A stretch of DNA of 64,000 bases, taken from Ditibartonella apihabitans (GTDB lineage Bacteria; Pseudomonadota; Alphaproteobacteria; Rhizobiales; Rhizobiaceae). The notes under the pieces were generated by a model, which was given only the letters and a program-made list of their open reading frames with translations, was not told the DNA's origin and ran no database searches. Below, in pieces: positions 29,534 through 39,841 of this stretch. The position numbers were made by a program, and so were the translations under genes. The stretch covers positions 1,426,001 to 1,490,000 of the forward strand of contig NZ_CP015820.1 of the NCBI RefSeq assembly GCF_002007485.1. The letters are read 5' to 3'. Numbering within the stretch: the first letter of the stretch is position 1; every line of letters begins with the position of its first letter.

Positions 29534-30221
29534 CACCGACTTTTGGCAATGCAACCGTCGTTTCTGTTCCTTTCATACCTCTAACAAAACGTTCCGGCGT
29601 TTGATCAAGAACCGGAAAAGTACCCCAGTGACAAGGTATCGCTGTCTTGAAATGGAAATAGCGTTGACATGCGAGTGCTGCAACGGCTCCCCCCATTGTG
29701 AAGAAATCGCCAACCGGCACAATGCCGATTTCCGGTTGATGCAATTCGTTAATCAACTGCATATCGGAAAAAATATCTGTGTCGCCCATGTGATAGAGTG
29801 TCGGAGCATCATTAAAATGGAACACCAGCCCGTTCGGATTGCCAAGACATTGCGAAACACCGTTTTCGGTAAGCATTGCCGACGAATGAATGGCATTGAC
29901 AAAAGTGATGCTATAACCGTCATGTGCCTGTGTACCGCCTGCATTACCGGGAACAACGTTTTTCACACCTTGTGATTGAAGCCAGGCAGCGAGATCGGCA
30001 TTTGCTGTCACCGGTACATTTTTTTCCTTAGCAATAGCAATTGTATCCCCAACATGATCGCTATGACCATGCGTGAGGGCTATATGGGTCACACCTTCGA
30101 CAGCCTTTTTGATATTAAGGTCTTTTGCCGACGGATTACCTGTCAAAAAAGGATCTATAAGAATAACCGCTTTGCCAACTTCGACGCGAAAGGCTGCATG
30201 CCCGAGCCATGTAATTTTCAT
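29517..30221 (-). CDS. UPF0173 family metal-dependent hydrolase
   Basis: A 234-residue metallo-beta-lactamase-fold protein of the UPF0173 (YtkL-like) family. It opens [14 protein letters not shown], has [13 protein letters not shown], the zinc motif [10 protein letters not shown] near residues 49-58, and [15 protein letters not shown] with further ligands, and it ends [13 protein letters not shown]. The physiological substrate is unknown. The ATG at 30219-30221 has AAGGGTAGTGG upstream. It is divergent from ruvX by about 115 bases. In the simpler order expected without the insertion it would be directly followed by gatC. Confidence 0.92.
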   Translation of the reverse strand: MKITWLGHAAFRVEVGKAVILIDPFLTGNPSAKDLNIKKAVEGVTHIALTHGHSDHVGDTIAIAKEKNVPVTANADLAAWLQSQGVKNVVPGNAGGTQAHDGYSITFVNAIHSSAMLTENGVSQCLGNPNGLVFHFNDAPTLYHMGDTDIFSDMQLINELHQPEIGIVPVGDFFTMGGAVAALACQRYFHFKTAIPCHWGTFPVLDQTPERFVRGMKGTETTVALPKVGETLNF

Positions 30222-30337
30222 GCCACTACCCTTGTTTTTTATTGGAAGTTCCATCTTTTACCGTATATTGAACGCAAAATACCAAAATGCCAAGTACCTG
30301 CTTATTGAAGCGGGATATTTCATAAAGGCGAGCCTCA

Positions 30338-30814
30338 ATGCCGGTTATAGATATTACTGAAATTCCTGATCTCGGTCTTAAGGACAAAAATATTATAGGC
30401 CTTGATTTGGGGACAAAAACGATAGGCATCGCTATATCCGATCTCGGTTGGCGTTTTGCCACCCCTCGCCCGGTATTGAAACGCAAAAAATTTTCTATTG
30501 ATGCTCGTGAGCTTCTGAAAATTTTTCTTGAAGAAAACATTGGCGTTGCAATTATCGGCCTTCCAAAAAACATGGATGGCACGAGTGGCCCACGCGTTCA
30601 GGCAACGCGTGCTTTTGTCCATAATATGAACAGCTTGACGCCGATTCCTTTTGTGTTCTGGGACGAGCGGCTATCAACAGTGGCAGCGGAACGCGGCCTT
30701 CTCGAAATGGATGTTTCGCGTGCCAAACGTGCCGTCAGAATTGATTCTGCGGCAGCGGCGTTCATTTTACAAGGAGCACTCGACAGGCTTCAAAGTTTGG
30801 CTCGAACTGTATAA
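30338..30814 (+). CDS. ruvX: Holliday junction resolvase-like RuvX (YqgF)
   Basis: A 158-residue RNase-H-fold nuclease linked to 16S rRNA 5'-end processing and, from its fold, to resolving junctions. Motifs are [15 protein letters not shown] (first Asp), [15 protein letters not shown], and the late [12 protein letters not shown] and [16 protein letters not shown] with acidic residues. It converges with aidB, only 12 bases apart. Confidence 0.93.
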   Translation: MPVIDITEIPDLGLKDKNIIGLDLGTKTIGIAISDLGWRFATPRPVLKRKKFSIDARELLKIFLEENIGVAIIGLPKNMDGTSGPRVQATRAFVHNMNSLTPIPFVFWDERLSTVAAERGLLEMDVSRAKRAVRIDSAAAAFILQGALDRLQSLARTV

Positions 30815-30826
30815 TAAAAGTTTAAC

Positions 30827-32455
30827 TCAAACGGCGGGATAAAGCGTATCCAATATATGTCCGGCGTGATGACGCGCACTCAACATCCCGTAAGACGAAC
30901 GCCATTGCCCACCAAGGCGACTTTCAATATAGGCAGCGGTGATATGGGGCATATCGGCTTGTTGCAAGGCCGCAGCCGCACCCGCATAGGCCATTTGTTC
31001 GATAAATAGCCGTCCGGCACCAACGTCGCTGATGGCAACTTGAGCTGCTGCATGTAATATTTCAACGGTTTTAGGACCGGCAGCACCAATATCACGACCG
31101 ATCTGGTCAAGTAGCCCTTGAAAAAGTCCCGGCGCCCTTTCACCTAAACGGATGGTATCAACCACAATGTCATTTCCGCCGTTTCCTTTTATCGTGCGCA
31201 TTGGAGCGTCCACAAGCATTCTCGCCAAGCGGCTATCAAACATAAATGCCTGTGCACCCATTTGCGCTATAATTTCTCCGATAACCGGAACGACCAATTC
31301 GTTGATATGAATTGCTACAATCGGCGTCATGATACGGGCAAACGCAGCTTCCGCCCTATTTGAAGCAGCATTATCAAAAGCACGAGCAAGCCTCATTACA
31401 AGACATTGCGAAGCGACGACATCGAGTGCCAAATCGGCAAAAACCCGTTCTGTCAAAGGCGGCAAAACCTGCCTTGGATTGAAGCGCCGGAAAAACAGTA
31501 TGCCACTTTGCAGCGCCGCTCTTAGTACACCAGTTGAAATAACCGCCTGGTCAAAACGTGTCATGGTTTCGACATCTCTTATGACCTTATCTCCTTCACC
31601 GATTTTACCGATGAGCCAGCCAAGGCTGTCGTGGAAAGTAACTTGGCCTTCGGGGGCAGAACATTCACCGGCGCGATGGATAAGAAAATCTACCGAAAGA
31701 TCTCCGTTCAAAGTGCCATTTTCGAGAAACCGGGAAATAAAAAAGCAACATTTCTGGCCGCCTACTTCAGCCGTTACGAAATAGCCGTCCGACATCGGAT
31801 TTAAAACGGACTGTTTAACTGCGTCGATGCGATAAAGATCACGTCCATTCGCCGCGTCGAAGGAGATACGTGTTGCCGTTGAAACATGAGGGATATTTTG
31901 CAAGTTATTCTTTATATCGTCACATGCGAAAGTCAGTGTTGCCGACCGTTTTGCGGAAATAGGACGAGAAGAATAATCGTGTTGACGTGATAATAAAGCA
32001 TTTTGCCATTTGGCAAATAGATCGGATTCGCCAATTAAAGCGGAAATACCTGCGCTTGTTGATGTGATTTCATTTAAGTGTCCGGTTTCAAGACCGGCCA
32101 TCAGAAAAAGTCTGATGGCTCGTGATTGGTAGCGAACACCATTTTCAGCCGGTCCATTCTCCCACAACGAAGAACAAAGCCCTGCCTGACGTGAGCGACG
32201 TAGCAGCGCATGATAGGCAGGATGCGTTTCCAATTGTTGTATGCCATCACCCCATTCGTTCTCCCGTCTCAATATCGGGCGATGGATATTGGCCAACCTT
32301 GCAAGATCTTGCGCCTCACGACTGGCAACAAATGCGCCGATTTCCTCGAATCCCGCGAGCAACGGCGTCGGCAAGAGCGACGAAAAACGGAACAAAACCG
32401 CATCGTCCAAAAACGCATTTTTTCGCATTATATTCTGGTTAGGCAAAGTGCTCAC
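30827..32455 (-). CDS. aidB: AidB-like acyl-CoA dehydrogenase
   Basis: A 542-residue flavoprotein of the acyl-CoA dehydrogenase superfamily, matching E. coli AidB in length (541) and layout. That protein is induced by alkylation and binds DNA through its C-terminal domain. Visible matches include the N-terminal ANIHRPILRRENEWGDGIQQLETHPAYHAL region, PEGQVTFHDSLGWLIGKIGEG, and the C-terminal segment around IKGNGGNDIVVDTIRLGERAP. The start is a GTG at 32453-32455; an ATG nine codons on is possible. Whether it is alkylation-inducible here cannot be told. Confidence 0.85.
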   Translation of the reverse strand: MSTLPNQNIMRKNAFLDDAVLFRFSSLLPTPLLAGFEEIGAFVASREAQDLARLANIHRPILRRENEWGDGIQQLETHPAYHALLRRSRQAGLCSSLWENGPAENGVRYQSRAIRLFLMAGLETGHLNEITSTSAGISALIGESDLFAKWQNALLSRQHDYSSRPISAKRSATLTFACDDIKNNLQNIPHVSTATRISFDAANGRDLYRIDAVKQSVLNPMSDGYFVTAEVGGQKCCFFISRFLENGTLNGDLSVDFLIHRAGECSAPEGQVTFHDSLGWLIGKIGEGDKVIRDVETMTRFDQAVISTGVLRAALQSGILFFRRFNPRQVLPPLTERVFADLALDVVASQCLVMRLARAFDNAASNRAEAAFARIMTPIVAIHINELVVPVIGEIIAQMGAQAFMFDSRLARMLVDAPMRTIKGNGGNDIVVDTIRLGERAPGLFQGLLDQIGRDIGAAGPKTVEILHAAAQVAISDVGAGRLFIEQMAYAGAAAALQQADMPHITAAYIESRLGGQWRSSYGMLSARHHAGHILDTLYPAV

Positions 32456-32598
32456 AATTTTTTCCCGAATTTCATTTCAAGTCAAATATATAGATCAAAC
32501 CATATAAACACATTTAGTTCTCGTGCGGTTAAATCAGACATTGCATAAAAAGCAAGCCTTGTTGTAGTGTCAGTCAGTTTCTTCAGGAAATTTTCATC

Positions 32599-33561
32599 AT
32601 GACACAAACAACATCTTTCCCCATTTTTCCCCACCGGCATCTTTTAGGCATTAAAGGCCTGACTGCGCACGACCTGACAACATTGATCGACCGTGCTGAT
32701 GCCAATGTCGCAATATCGCGACAACTTGACAAGAAAAAAACGTCCATGCGCGGGCGAACACAAATTAATCTTTTTTTTGAAAATTCGACGCGGACACAAT
32801 CCTCGTTCGAACTTGCAGGAAAAAGGCTCGGAGCCGATGTGATGAATATGGCGGTGAGCCATTCGTCGGTAAAAAAGGGCGAAACGCTTATCGATACAGC
32901 AATGACGTTAAATGCCATGCATCCCGATATTCTCGTCATTCGGCACAAATCCGGCGGTGCGGCCGCATTGCTTGCACAGAAAGTGAGTTGCTCGGTAGTC
33001 AATGCCGGTGACGGCGCCCATGAACACCCCACACAGGCGTTGCTTGACGCTTTGACAATCCGGCGTGCAAAAGGACGAATCGATGGTTTGACTGTGGCTA
33101 TCTGTGGCGACATTTTGCATTCGCGTGTGGCCCGCTCCAATATCCTCAGTCTCAATGCACTAGGAGCTCGTGTGCGTGCTGTTGCCCCCACAACGCTTCT
33201 TCCCAATGAAATAGACAATATGAGTGTGGATGTTTTTACAAACATGCAGGAGGGCATAAAAGATGCAGATGTTGTTATGATGCTTCGTCTGCAGCGCGAA
33301 CGCATGTCGGGGGCGTTTATTCCTTCCGTTAGAGAATATTTCCGCTTTTTCGGGCTTGATAAACAAAAACTCGGACTGGCAAAAAAAGATTGTATTGTTA
33401 TGCATCCCGGACCGATTAATCGGGGAGTAGAAATTGCATCCGACATTGCTGATGGTCCGCAAAGTGTTATCCACACACAAGTTGAAATGGGAGTTGCTGT
33501 CAGAATGGCTGTTATCGAGGCTCTTTTGGATCCGCGTCGCAGCGAAGGAGAAAATCAATGA
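32599..33561 (+). CDS. pyrB: Aspartate carbamoyltransferase catalytic chain
   Basis: Joins carbamoyl phosphate and aspartate in pyrimidine synthesis. The 320 residues have the carbamoyl-phosphate loop STRTQ (63-67), the flexible loop SHSSVKKGE, the HPTQALLD motif, and the aspartate-binding MRLQRERM. It overlaps the next gene, a non-catalytic dihydroorotase homologue, by four bases, as in dodecameric PyrB-PyrC' enzymes, which usually require that partner for assembly. No pyrI regulatory subunit is present. Confidence 0.96.
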   Translation: MTQTTSFPIFPHRHLLGIKGLTAHDLTTLIDRADANVAISRQLDKKKTSMRGRTQINLFFENSTRTQSSFELAGKRLGADVMNMAVSHSSVKKGETLIDTAMTLNAMHPDILVIRHKSGGAAALLAQKVSCSVVNAGDGAHEHPTQALLDALTIRRAKGRIDGLTVAICGDILHSRVARSNILSLNALGARVRAVAPTTLLPNEIDNMSVDVFTNMQEGIKDADVVMMLRLQRERMSGAFIPSVREYFRFFGLDKQKLGLAKKDCIVMHPGPINRGVEIASDIADGPQSVIHTQVEMGVAVRMAVIEALLDPRRSEGENQ

Positions 33562-34856
33562 CGCAGTCGATCGTTTACCAAAATGCCCGTATCATTGATC
33601 CGTCATGTGACAAAGACGAAATAGGAACGCTCATCGTCGTTGATGGTATTATAAAAGCTTGTGGTGCTAATACTCAAAATCAGGGAACGCCTGAAGGGGC
33701 AGAGGTTTTTGATGCCCAAGGAAAGGCAATCCTGCCAGGACTGGTTGATGCCCGCGTTTACGTCGGTGAACCCGGGAACGAACATCGCGAGACGATCCGC
33801 TCGGCAAGCAATTCCGCGGCTGCGGGCGGCGTTACGTCTTTTGTTATGATGCCAGACACCCATCCGGTCATTGACGACGTAGCGCTTGTCGAATTTGTAA
33901 AACAGACCGCTCGCGATAATGCCTGTGTTCATGTTTATCCTTCGGCGGCAATTACAAAGCAACTGGCCGGTCAGGAAATGACCGAATTCGGGCTGCTAAA
34001 AGAATCCGGCGCCATCGCTTTTACCGACGGTCATCAAACAATCGAAAATTCTTTGGTTCTCAGGCGTGCCATGACTTACGCCCATGACTTTGATGCGCTC
34101 ATTATCCACGAAACGCAGGACAAGTGGCTGACAGGTACAGGCGTTATGAATGAAGGGCTGCTTTCAAGCTGGCTTGGCCTTGCGGGTATTCCCAAAGAGG
34201 CGGAAGTGATTCCGCTGGAAAGAGATTTGCGTTTGGCCGCTTTGACGGGGTGTCGTTATCATGCAGCCGAATTGTCCACTGCAATGTCGGCAGATGCCAT
34301 GCGTCAGGCAAAACAGAAATTGAATAATGTAACAGCCGGAGTATCAATCAATAATCTGACATTGAATGAAAATGACATTGGCGAATATCGGACATTTTTC
34401 CGCCTTTCGCCGCCGCTCAGATCAGAAGATGATCGCCATGCTATGATTGAAGCTGTCCGCGATGGAACGATCGATATGATTGTATCAAGCCATGATCCTC
34501 AAGGTGCTGATACAAAACGTTTACCCTTCGAAGATGCAGAAGCCGGTGCTGTGGGTATGGAGACGTTACTTGCTGCCGCTTTGCGACTCTATCACGATCA
34601 ATCGTTATCACTTATAAAAATTGCCGCTTTGCTCTCTACCAATCCGGCAAAGATTCTGGAAATCGACGCGGGCAGTCTAAAACCCGGAAAAGCTGCCGAT
34701 TTCATACTGGTTGATCTCGACGACCCTTGGGTTTTAACTCTTGATATGCTGCATTCTCGTTCAAAAAATACCCCGTTCGAGAATGCACGTTTTCAAGGAC
34801 ATGTGCTAAAAACCTACGTGTCGGGAAAAATGGTATACCAATATCAGAACTCTTGA
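33558..34856 (+). CDS. pyrC: Dihydroorotase-like protein PyrC', probably non-catalytic
   Basis: A 432-residue amidohydrolase-fold protein next to pyrB. True dihydroorotases have an Asp-x-His-x-His metal motif at the first strand; here the aligned segment reads [10 protein letters not shown] (64-73), with Arg66 and Tyr68 in place of the histidines. The rest is typical ([47 protein letters not shown]). This matches the inactive PyrC' partners that stabilise PyrB in pseudomonads and rhizobia. A separate active dihydroorotase must then be encoded elsewhere. It is followed by plsY after 32 bases. Confidence 0.9.
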   Translation: MTQSIVYQNARIIDPSCDKDEIGTLIVVDGIIKACGANTQNQGTPEGAEVFDAQGKAILPGLVDARVYVGEPGNEHRETIRSASNSAAAGGVTSFVMMPDTHPVIDDVALVEFVKQTARDNACVHVYPSAAITKQLAGQEMTEFGLLKESGAIAFTDGHQTIENSLVLRRAMTYAHDFDALIIHETQDKWLTGTGVMNEGLLSSWLGLAGIPKEAEVIPLERDLRLAALTGCRYHAAELSTAMSADAMRQAKQKLNNVTAGVSINNLTLNENDIGEYRTFFRLSPPLRSEDDRHAMIEAVRDGTIDMIVSSHDPQGADTKRLPFEDAEAGAVGMETLLAAALRLYHDQSLSLIKIAALLSTNPAKILEIDAGSLKPGKAADFILVDLDDPWVLTLDMLHSRSKNTPFENARFQGHVLKTYVSGKMVYQYQNS

Positions 34857-34888
34857 ATTGAACGGCAAAACTAAAAAAGGGTAACTCC

Positions 34889-35530
34889 ATGGCCGACATC
34901 GGTTTATCTCCCAAAATGGTCTCATGGTTGACATTGATTATATGCTATCTCGTCGGCTCTATTCCCTTCGGACTGCTATTCACCCGATTGGCTGGCCTTG
35001 GAGATGTCCGCAAAATCGGTTCGGGTAATATTGGTGCTACGAATGTTTTACGCACCGGTAACAAGAAAATCGCACTGCTGACGCTTTTATGCGACATGTT
35101 TAAAGGCACTCTTGCGGTTTATATTGCCGCTTTCTTATCGTCATTGGATTATAACAATATTGTCGTTGTTGCGTTGGGTGGTTTTGCAGCCTTTATAGGT
35201 CATATCTATCCGATCTGGCTCAAATTCAAGGGTGGTAAAGGTGTTGCAACCTATCTCGGCGTTTGTCTGGGATTTTTTCCACCCGCTGCACTGGTGTTTA
35301 TCTGTGTTTGGCTGCTTACCGCATTTATTACCCGTTATTCTTCACTTTCTGCGCTTTTTGCAGTCATTCTTGTTCCGGTTTTCATCATACTTTTCATGGA
35401 TAACCCATCCCAGAAACTCTTTGCTATTGTTCTTTCGGTAATGAGTTTAATCGTTATTTTGAAACATCATACCAATATACGACGTTTAATGACTGGGACA
35501 GAAAGCAAAATCGGTTCTAAAAAAACATAG
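34889..35530 (+). CDS. plsY: Glycerol-3-phosphate acyltransferase PlsY
   Basis: A 213-residue integral membrane enzyme that transfers acyl groups from acyl-phosphate to glycerol 3-phosphate to make lysophosphatidic acid. The three PlsY motifs are visible: [10 protein letters not shown] early, [19 protein letters not shown], and [29 protein letters not shown] ends the protein. It lies between pyrC and dprA in one direction. Confidence 0.96.
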   Translation: MADIGLSPKMVSWLTLIICYLVGSIPFGLLFTRLAGLGDVRKIGSGNIGATNVLRTGNKKIALLTLLCDMFKGTLAVYIAAFLSSLDYNNIVVVALGGFAAFIGHIYPIWLKFKGGKGVATYLGVCLGFFPPAALVFICVWLLTAFITRYSSLSALFAVILVPVFIILFMDNPSQKLFAIVLSVMSLIVILKHHTNIRRLMTGTESKIGSKKT

Positions 35531-35578
35531 TAGGACAAAAACATAGCGGGAAAAAAATAGCGGGAAGTTGCAATTCAG

Positions 35579-36769
35579 ATGGAAAAACGTAAAGGGATTC
35601 CCCTTACCGATATGCAGCGCCTCCATTGGCTACAATTGATACGTAGTGAAAATGTGGGAGCTGTTACGTTCATTGATCTTATCGAACATTTCGGTTCGGC
35701 AGGTGATGCCCTCAATGCACTTCCGGAACTGAGTTCCAAAGGGGGCAGAGGAAAGCCTATCAGGATCGCCAGTCGTGAAGATGCCGAACGCGAACTCGAA
35801 CTTGCGGAAAAAATCGGCGCACGTTTTATCGGCTTGGGTGAACCTGATTATCCTCCCTATTTGCGGGCAATCGAAGCACCTCCCCCTCTCATTTTGGTAA
35901 AAGGAAATTGTGATCGTTTTTTTTCTCCCTCTGTGGGTATCGTAGGCTCGCGAAATGCATCGGCCGGCGGGAAAAAACTGACAACACTGTTTGCCAATCA
36001 GTTGGGGAAAACGGGTTTCACAACAATTTCCGGTTTAGCCCGTGGAATTGATACAGCCGCTCATTATGCGAGCATTGATACCGGAACAATTGCAGTGATG
36101 GCCGGTGGAATTGACCATATATATCCGCCGGAAAATAAAGAGTTGTATTTCACCATATTGGATAAAGGCGGGGCGATCGTCAGCGAAATGCCCATTGGAA
36201 CTCAACCCAGAGCTCAGGATTTTCCCCGACGCAACAGAATTATTGCCGGAATGTCACTTGGACTTCTGGTATGTGAAGCAGCAACCCGTTCAGGCTCCCT
36301 GATTACTGCCCGATTGGCTGCGGAAATGGGGCGCATCGTTTTTGCAATACCGGGTTCTCCGTTAGATCCACGTGCACAGGGCACAAATAATCTCATTAAA
36401 GAAGGTGCACTGCTTGTCACCCGTCCGGAAGACATCACAGAAACACTCACACCTCTATCTCCATCACAAGATAATAGGCAATTAGCGATATTCGGTGATA
36501 CCGACGAAAACTATACAGAGCTTCCACAAACACCGGTTTTAGATAAAAATGCAATTGACAGAATAGATAAAGACCGTGACGCTGTGTTAAATGCTCTTTC
36601 TACAGCACCGATTGACCTGGAGACGCTCAGCCTTGCATCCGAAGTCCCGATTGACCAAATCTATCTCATTCTGGTCGAATTGGATCTGGCGGGAAAACTT
36701 GTCCGCCACAGTGGCGGCATGGTTTCAATTGCTGTCACTGATTTTCTGACTAGACTCGCTATTTTTTAG
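35579..36769 (+). CDS. dprA: DNA-processing protein DprA
   Basis: Loads RecA on incoming single-stranded DNA during natural transformation. The 396 residues have an N-terminal helix-hairpin region, the Rossmann-fold core (VGIVGSRNASAGG, ISGLARGIDTAAHYAS, GGIDHIYPPEN, FPRRNRIIAGMS, EAATRSGSLITARLA) and a C-terminal winged-helix (DLETLSLASEVPIDQIYLILVELDLAGKL). It is full length. A small gene on the opposite strand overlaps its last 45 bases. Confidence 0.95.
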   Translation: MEKRKGIPLTDMQRLHWLQLIRSENVGAVTFIDLIEHFGSAGDALNALPELSSKGGRGKPIRIASREDAERELELAEKIGARFIGLGEPDYPPYLRAIEAPPPLILVKGNCDRFFSPSVGIVGSRNASAGGKKLTTLFANQLGKTGFTTISGLARGIDTAAHYASIDTGTIAVMAGGIDHIYPPENKELYFTILDKGGAIVSEMPIGTQPRAQDFPRRNRIIAGMSLGLLVCEAATRSGSLITARLAAEMGRIVFAIPGSPLDPRAQGTNNLIKEGALLVTRPEDITETLTPLSPSQDNRQLAIFGDTDENYTELPQTPVLDKNAIDRIDKDRDAVLNALSTAPIDLETLSLASEVPIDQIYLILVELDLAGKLVRHSGGMVSIAVTDFLTRLAIF

Positions 36770-36904
36770 AATATTTTGTCCTTCTTTGGCGACCATGTCC
36801 AACAAAAATGCCAAAAACGGCGAATCGACATTTATTGCCATCTCGTTCATTTGTTTAGACATATCAGTTATATAGCCTATGATTTTCAAGCGTTCTATAG
36901 ACAT
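36725..36904 (-). CDS. Small 59-residue protein antisense to the dprA end
   Basis: An open frame of 59 codons on the minus strand with an excellent ribosome-binding site (GAGGAGAAG, about five bases before the ATG at 36902-36904). It starts MSIERLKIIGYITDMSKQMN and continues with an amphipathic helix pattern (MAINVDSPFLAFLLDMVAKE) and a polar Ser/Lys tail. The predicted product is helical and soluble. Small proteins of this look occur near topA in Rhizobiales, as far as I recall. The last 15 codons overlap dprA in antisense. I assign no function. Confidence 0.62.
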   Translation of the reverse strand: MSIERLKIIGYITDMSKQMNEMAINVDSPFLAFLLDMVAKEGQNILKNSESSQKISDSN

Positions 36905-37150
36905 GTAACTTCTCCTCGTTACGTTAATTCTCCTTATGTTTTATTGATCTGGAGCCAACGTAAAAATTTTCATGGTCAACGCGTCATTTTTAATGATTGT
37001 TAGTGAGATTTATTATAATAACGTGTACTTTTTCATAGTGCAATCATTAGTTGCATATACGTTTTTTTTTCATTTAGCCTTGACCAATGCGATCAAGCCG
37101 GTCAATTGAGAGGGGATAAAAATCATTGGTTCAGGGAAACGGATATCATT

Positions 37151-39811
37151 ATGGATGTTGTCGTAGTCGAATCACCGGCAAAAGCTAAAACGATCAATAA
37201 ATATCTAGGACCCGATTATAAAGTGCTGGCGTCTTTCGGGCATGTGCGTGATCTACCGGCAAAAGACGGGTCGGTATTGCCGGATCAGGATTTTGCGATG
37301 AAGTGGGACACCAGCTCTACCGGTGCAAAACGTCTCGCTGAAATATCGAAAGCTTTGAAAGACGCCGATGGTCTTATTCTGGCAACCGACCCTGACCGCG
37401 AAGGTGAGGCCATTTCCTGGCATGTTCTTGATGTTTTGCAGCATAAAAAGTTATTAAAGGGCAAACCCGTTAAACGGGTCGTCTTTAACGCCATTACAAA
37501 ACATGCCATTCTGGAAGCAATGAAGCACCCGCGTGATATAGATATTCCGCTGGTAGATGCATATATGGCAAGACGCGCACTCGATTATCTCGTAGGTTTC
37601 ACGTTATCGCCTGTGCTTTGGCGAAAACTGCCGGGAGCGCGTTCTGCCGGTCGTGTACAGTCTGTTGCATTGCGTCTTGTTTGCGACCGTGAGTCGGAAA
37701 TTGAACACTTCAAGCGCGAAGATTATTGGTCAATAGAAGCTAAACTAGCCACTCAAGCTGATGAAAGTTTCATAGCAAGATTAACTGCATTCAACCAGAA
37801 AAAGCTCGCGAAACTTGATATAAAGACCGAACAACAAGCTGAAACCATTCGCAGCATGCTGGATGGCGCCGATTATCGCACCACAAGTGTCGAATCAAAG
37901 CCGACCAAGCGTAATCCGGTTCCCCCTTTTACAACGTCAACATTGCAACAAGCTGCTTCCTCGAAGCTTGGTTTTTCAGCTTCACGCACAATGCAGATTG
38001 CCCAAAAGCTCTATGAAGGAATTGATATAGGCGGAGAGACAACCGGCCTTATCACCTATATGCGTACCGATGGTGTTCAAATCGCACCGGAAGCAATTGA
38101 TGCGGCAAGAAATGCAATTCAAGACACATTCGGCGAAAAATATGTGCCCGAAAAGCCACGTTTTTATTCTACCAAGGCGAAAAACGCCCAAGAAGCTCAC
38201 GAAGCCATTCGCCCGACAGATTTCAAAAGAAAACCTGACGATATCAGGAAATATCTCGATAACGATCAATTCAAGCTTTATGAACTCGTCTGGAAAAGAG
38301 CTATTGCAAGCCAGATGAAGCCCGCCGATATCGAAAGGACAACTGTCGAAATCGAAGCTATCAAAGGTTCTGATCGTGCAAATTTGAGAGCCGTCGGGTC
38401 TGTGATAAAATTCGACGGTTTCATCGCCGCTTATCTTGATCAAAAAGACGATGACGCGGCTGATGGGGACGATTCCGTACGACTTCCGGAAATGGCAGCA
38501 GACGAAAAGCTGAAAAAAGTTTCCATTGAATCTCTGAAACACACAACCGAGCCCCCTGCCCGCTACACCGAAGCAACGCTTATTAAAAAGTTGGAAGAAC
38601 TGGGAATTGGTCGTCCGTCAACATACGCGTCTACGCTCGGAACATTGCGCGACCGTGATTATGTCACGATCGAGAAGCGTAAACTTATTCCGCAAGCCAA
38701 AGGGCGTATTGTTACAGCCTTCCTTGAAAATTTCTTCAATCGTTATGTAGAATATGATTTCACTGCCGATCTTGAAGAAAAGCTGGATTTGATTTCCGAT
38801 GGCAAACTTTCATGGAAAGACGTTTTGCGCGAATTTTGGGACGCTTTTAATGCCTCGGTCGCCGACATTAAAGAATTGCGGGTAAGCAATGTCCTTGATG
38901 TATTGAATGATGCACTTGCTCCACTTGCATTTCCGCCCCGGGAAGATGGCAGTGATCCACGCTCCTGTCCGCTTTGCCATGAAGGTCGCTTGTCACTCAA
39001 ACTCGGTCGTTACGGCGCATTTGTCGGCTGCTCGAATTATCCCGAATGCAAATATACAAGGCAATTGGGGAGTGATGACACTTCCAACGGCGAAAACGCG
39101 CAAATCGATGGACCAACGATACTTGGAAAAGATCCTGATACCGGCGAGGATGTGACACTTAAAACCGGTCGTTTCGGCCCCTATGTCGAGTGCAAGCATG
39201 GCGAGGAATTGAAACGCGCCGGTCTGCCAAAAAGCTGGACACCGAACGAAGTCAATCTGGAAAAAGCTCTGGCACTGTTATCCTTGCCAAGAGAAGTTGG
39301 TATCCACCCCGAAAATGGTAAGCCGATTATGGCCGCAATTGGTCGATATGGACCTTACGTCTCCTGTGACGGGCAATATGCCAACCTTGAAACACCCGAA
39401 GAAGTGTTTGACATCGGCATCAATCGGGCTGTTACTGTTCTGGCAGAAAAACAGGCACGTGGTGGCTCTCGCCGTGGTTCCACACCCAAAGCTCTGGCAA
39501 CACTTGGAGAACATCCGGAAGGTGGAGAGGTAACTGTACGTGATGGGCGCTATGGACCATATGTCAATTGGGGAAAAATCAATGCGACGTTACCAAAGGG
39601 CAAAGATCCGGCATCTGTGACCTTGGCTGAAGCTTTGGAACTGATTGCACAAAAAGCAGCTTCTCCCAAAAATGGCCGTAAAGGTGCTGTAAAAAAATCA
39701 CAAGCAAAAGCCGGAACGACAAAAAAGACTGCCGCAAAAAAAACTGCCACAAAAAAAACGACAGCAAAAACTGCCGCAAGCAAAAAGACAACCTCTAAAA
39801 AAGGTGAATAA
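37151..39811 (+). CDS. topA: DNA topoisomerase I
   Basis: Relaxes negative supercoils through a 5'-phosphotyrosine link. The TOPRIM domain (VVVESPAKAKTINKYLG, ATDPDREGEAI) is followed by the core with catalytic Tyr303 in GLITYMRTDG. There is one four-cysteine zinc ribbon (CPLCHEGRL...GCSNYPEC), then several GRYGPYV-type repeats (FGPYVE, YGPYVS, YGPYVN), and a lysine/threonine-rich tail of about 45 residues. At 886 residues it is normal for alphaproteobacteria. The ATG at 37151 precedes the conserved MDVVVVESPAK start; in-frame codons upstream are rejected. Confidence 0.96.
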   Translation: MDVVVVESPAKAKTINKYLGPDYKVLASFGHVRDLPAKDGSVLPDQDFAMKWDTSSTGAKRLAEISKALKDADGLILATDPDREGEAISWHVLDVLQHKKLLKGKPVKRVVFNAITKHAILEAMKHPRDIDIPLVDAYMARRALDYLVGFTLSPVLWRKLPGARSAGRVQSVALRLVCDRESEIEHFKREDYWSIEAKLATQADESFIARLTAFNQKKLAKLDIKTEQQAETIRSMLDGADYRTTSVESKPTKRNPVPPFTTSTLQQAASSKLGFSASRTMQIAQKLYEGIDIGGETTGLITYMRTDGVQIAPEAIDAARNAIQDTFGEKYVPEKPRFYSTKAKNAQEAHEAIRPTDFKRKPDDIRKYLDNDQFKLYELVWKRAIASQMKPADIERTTVEIEAIKGSDRANLRAVGSVIKFDGFIAAYLDQKDDDAADGDDSVRLPEMAADEKLKKVSIESLKHTTEPPARYTEATLIKKLEELGIGRPSTYASTLGTLRDRDYVTIEKRKLIPQAKGRIVTAFLENFFNRYVEYDFTADLEEKLDLISDGKLSWKDVLREFWDAFNASVADIKELRVSNVLDVLNDALAPLAFPPREDGSDPRSCPLCHEGRLSLKLGRYGAFVGCSNYPECKYTRQLGSDDTSNGENAQIDGPTILGKDPDTGEDVTLKTGRFGPYVECKHGEELKRAGLPKSWTPNEVNLEKALALLSLPREVGIHPENGKPIMAAIGRYGPYVSCDGQYANLETPEEVFDIGINRAVTVLAEKQARGGSRRGSTPKALATLGEHPEGGEVTVRDGRYGPYVNWGKINATLPKGKDPASVTLAEALELIAQKAASPKNGRKGAVKKSQAKAGTTKKTAAKKTATKKTTAKTAASKKTTSKKGE

Positions 39812-39841
39812 CCCGTCAAACGGCGGGATGGAAAACAAGCT

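Noticed and set aside
32599..33476. Long open frame antisense to pyrB
   Set aside because: pyrB has all catalytic motifs on the plus strand; the antisense frame has no family features and is a codon-bias shadow.
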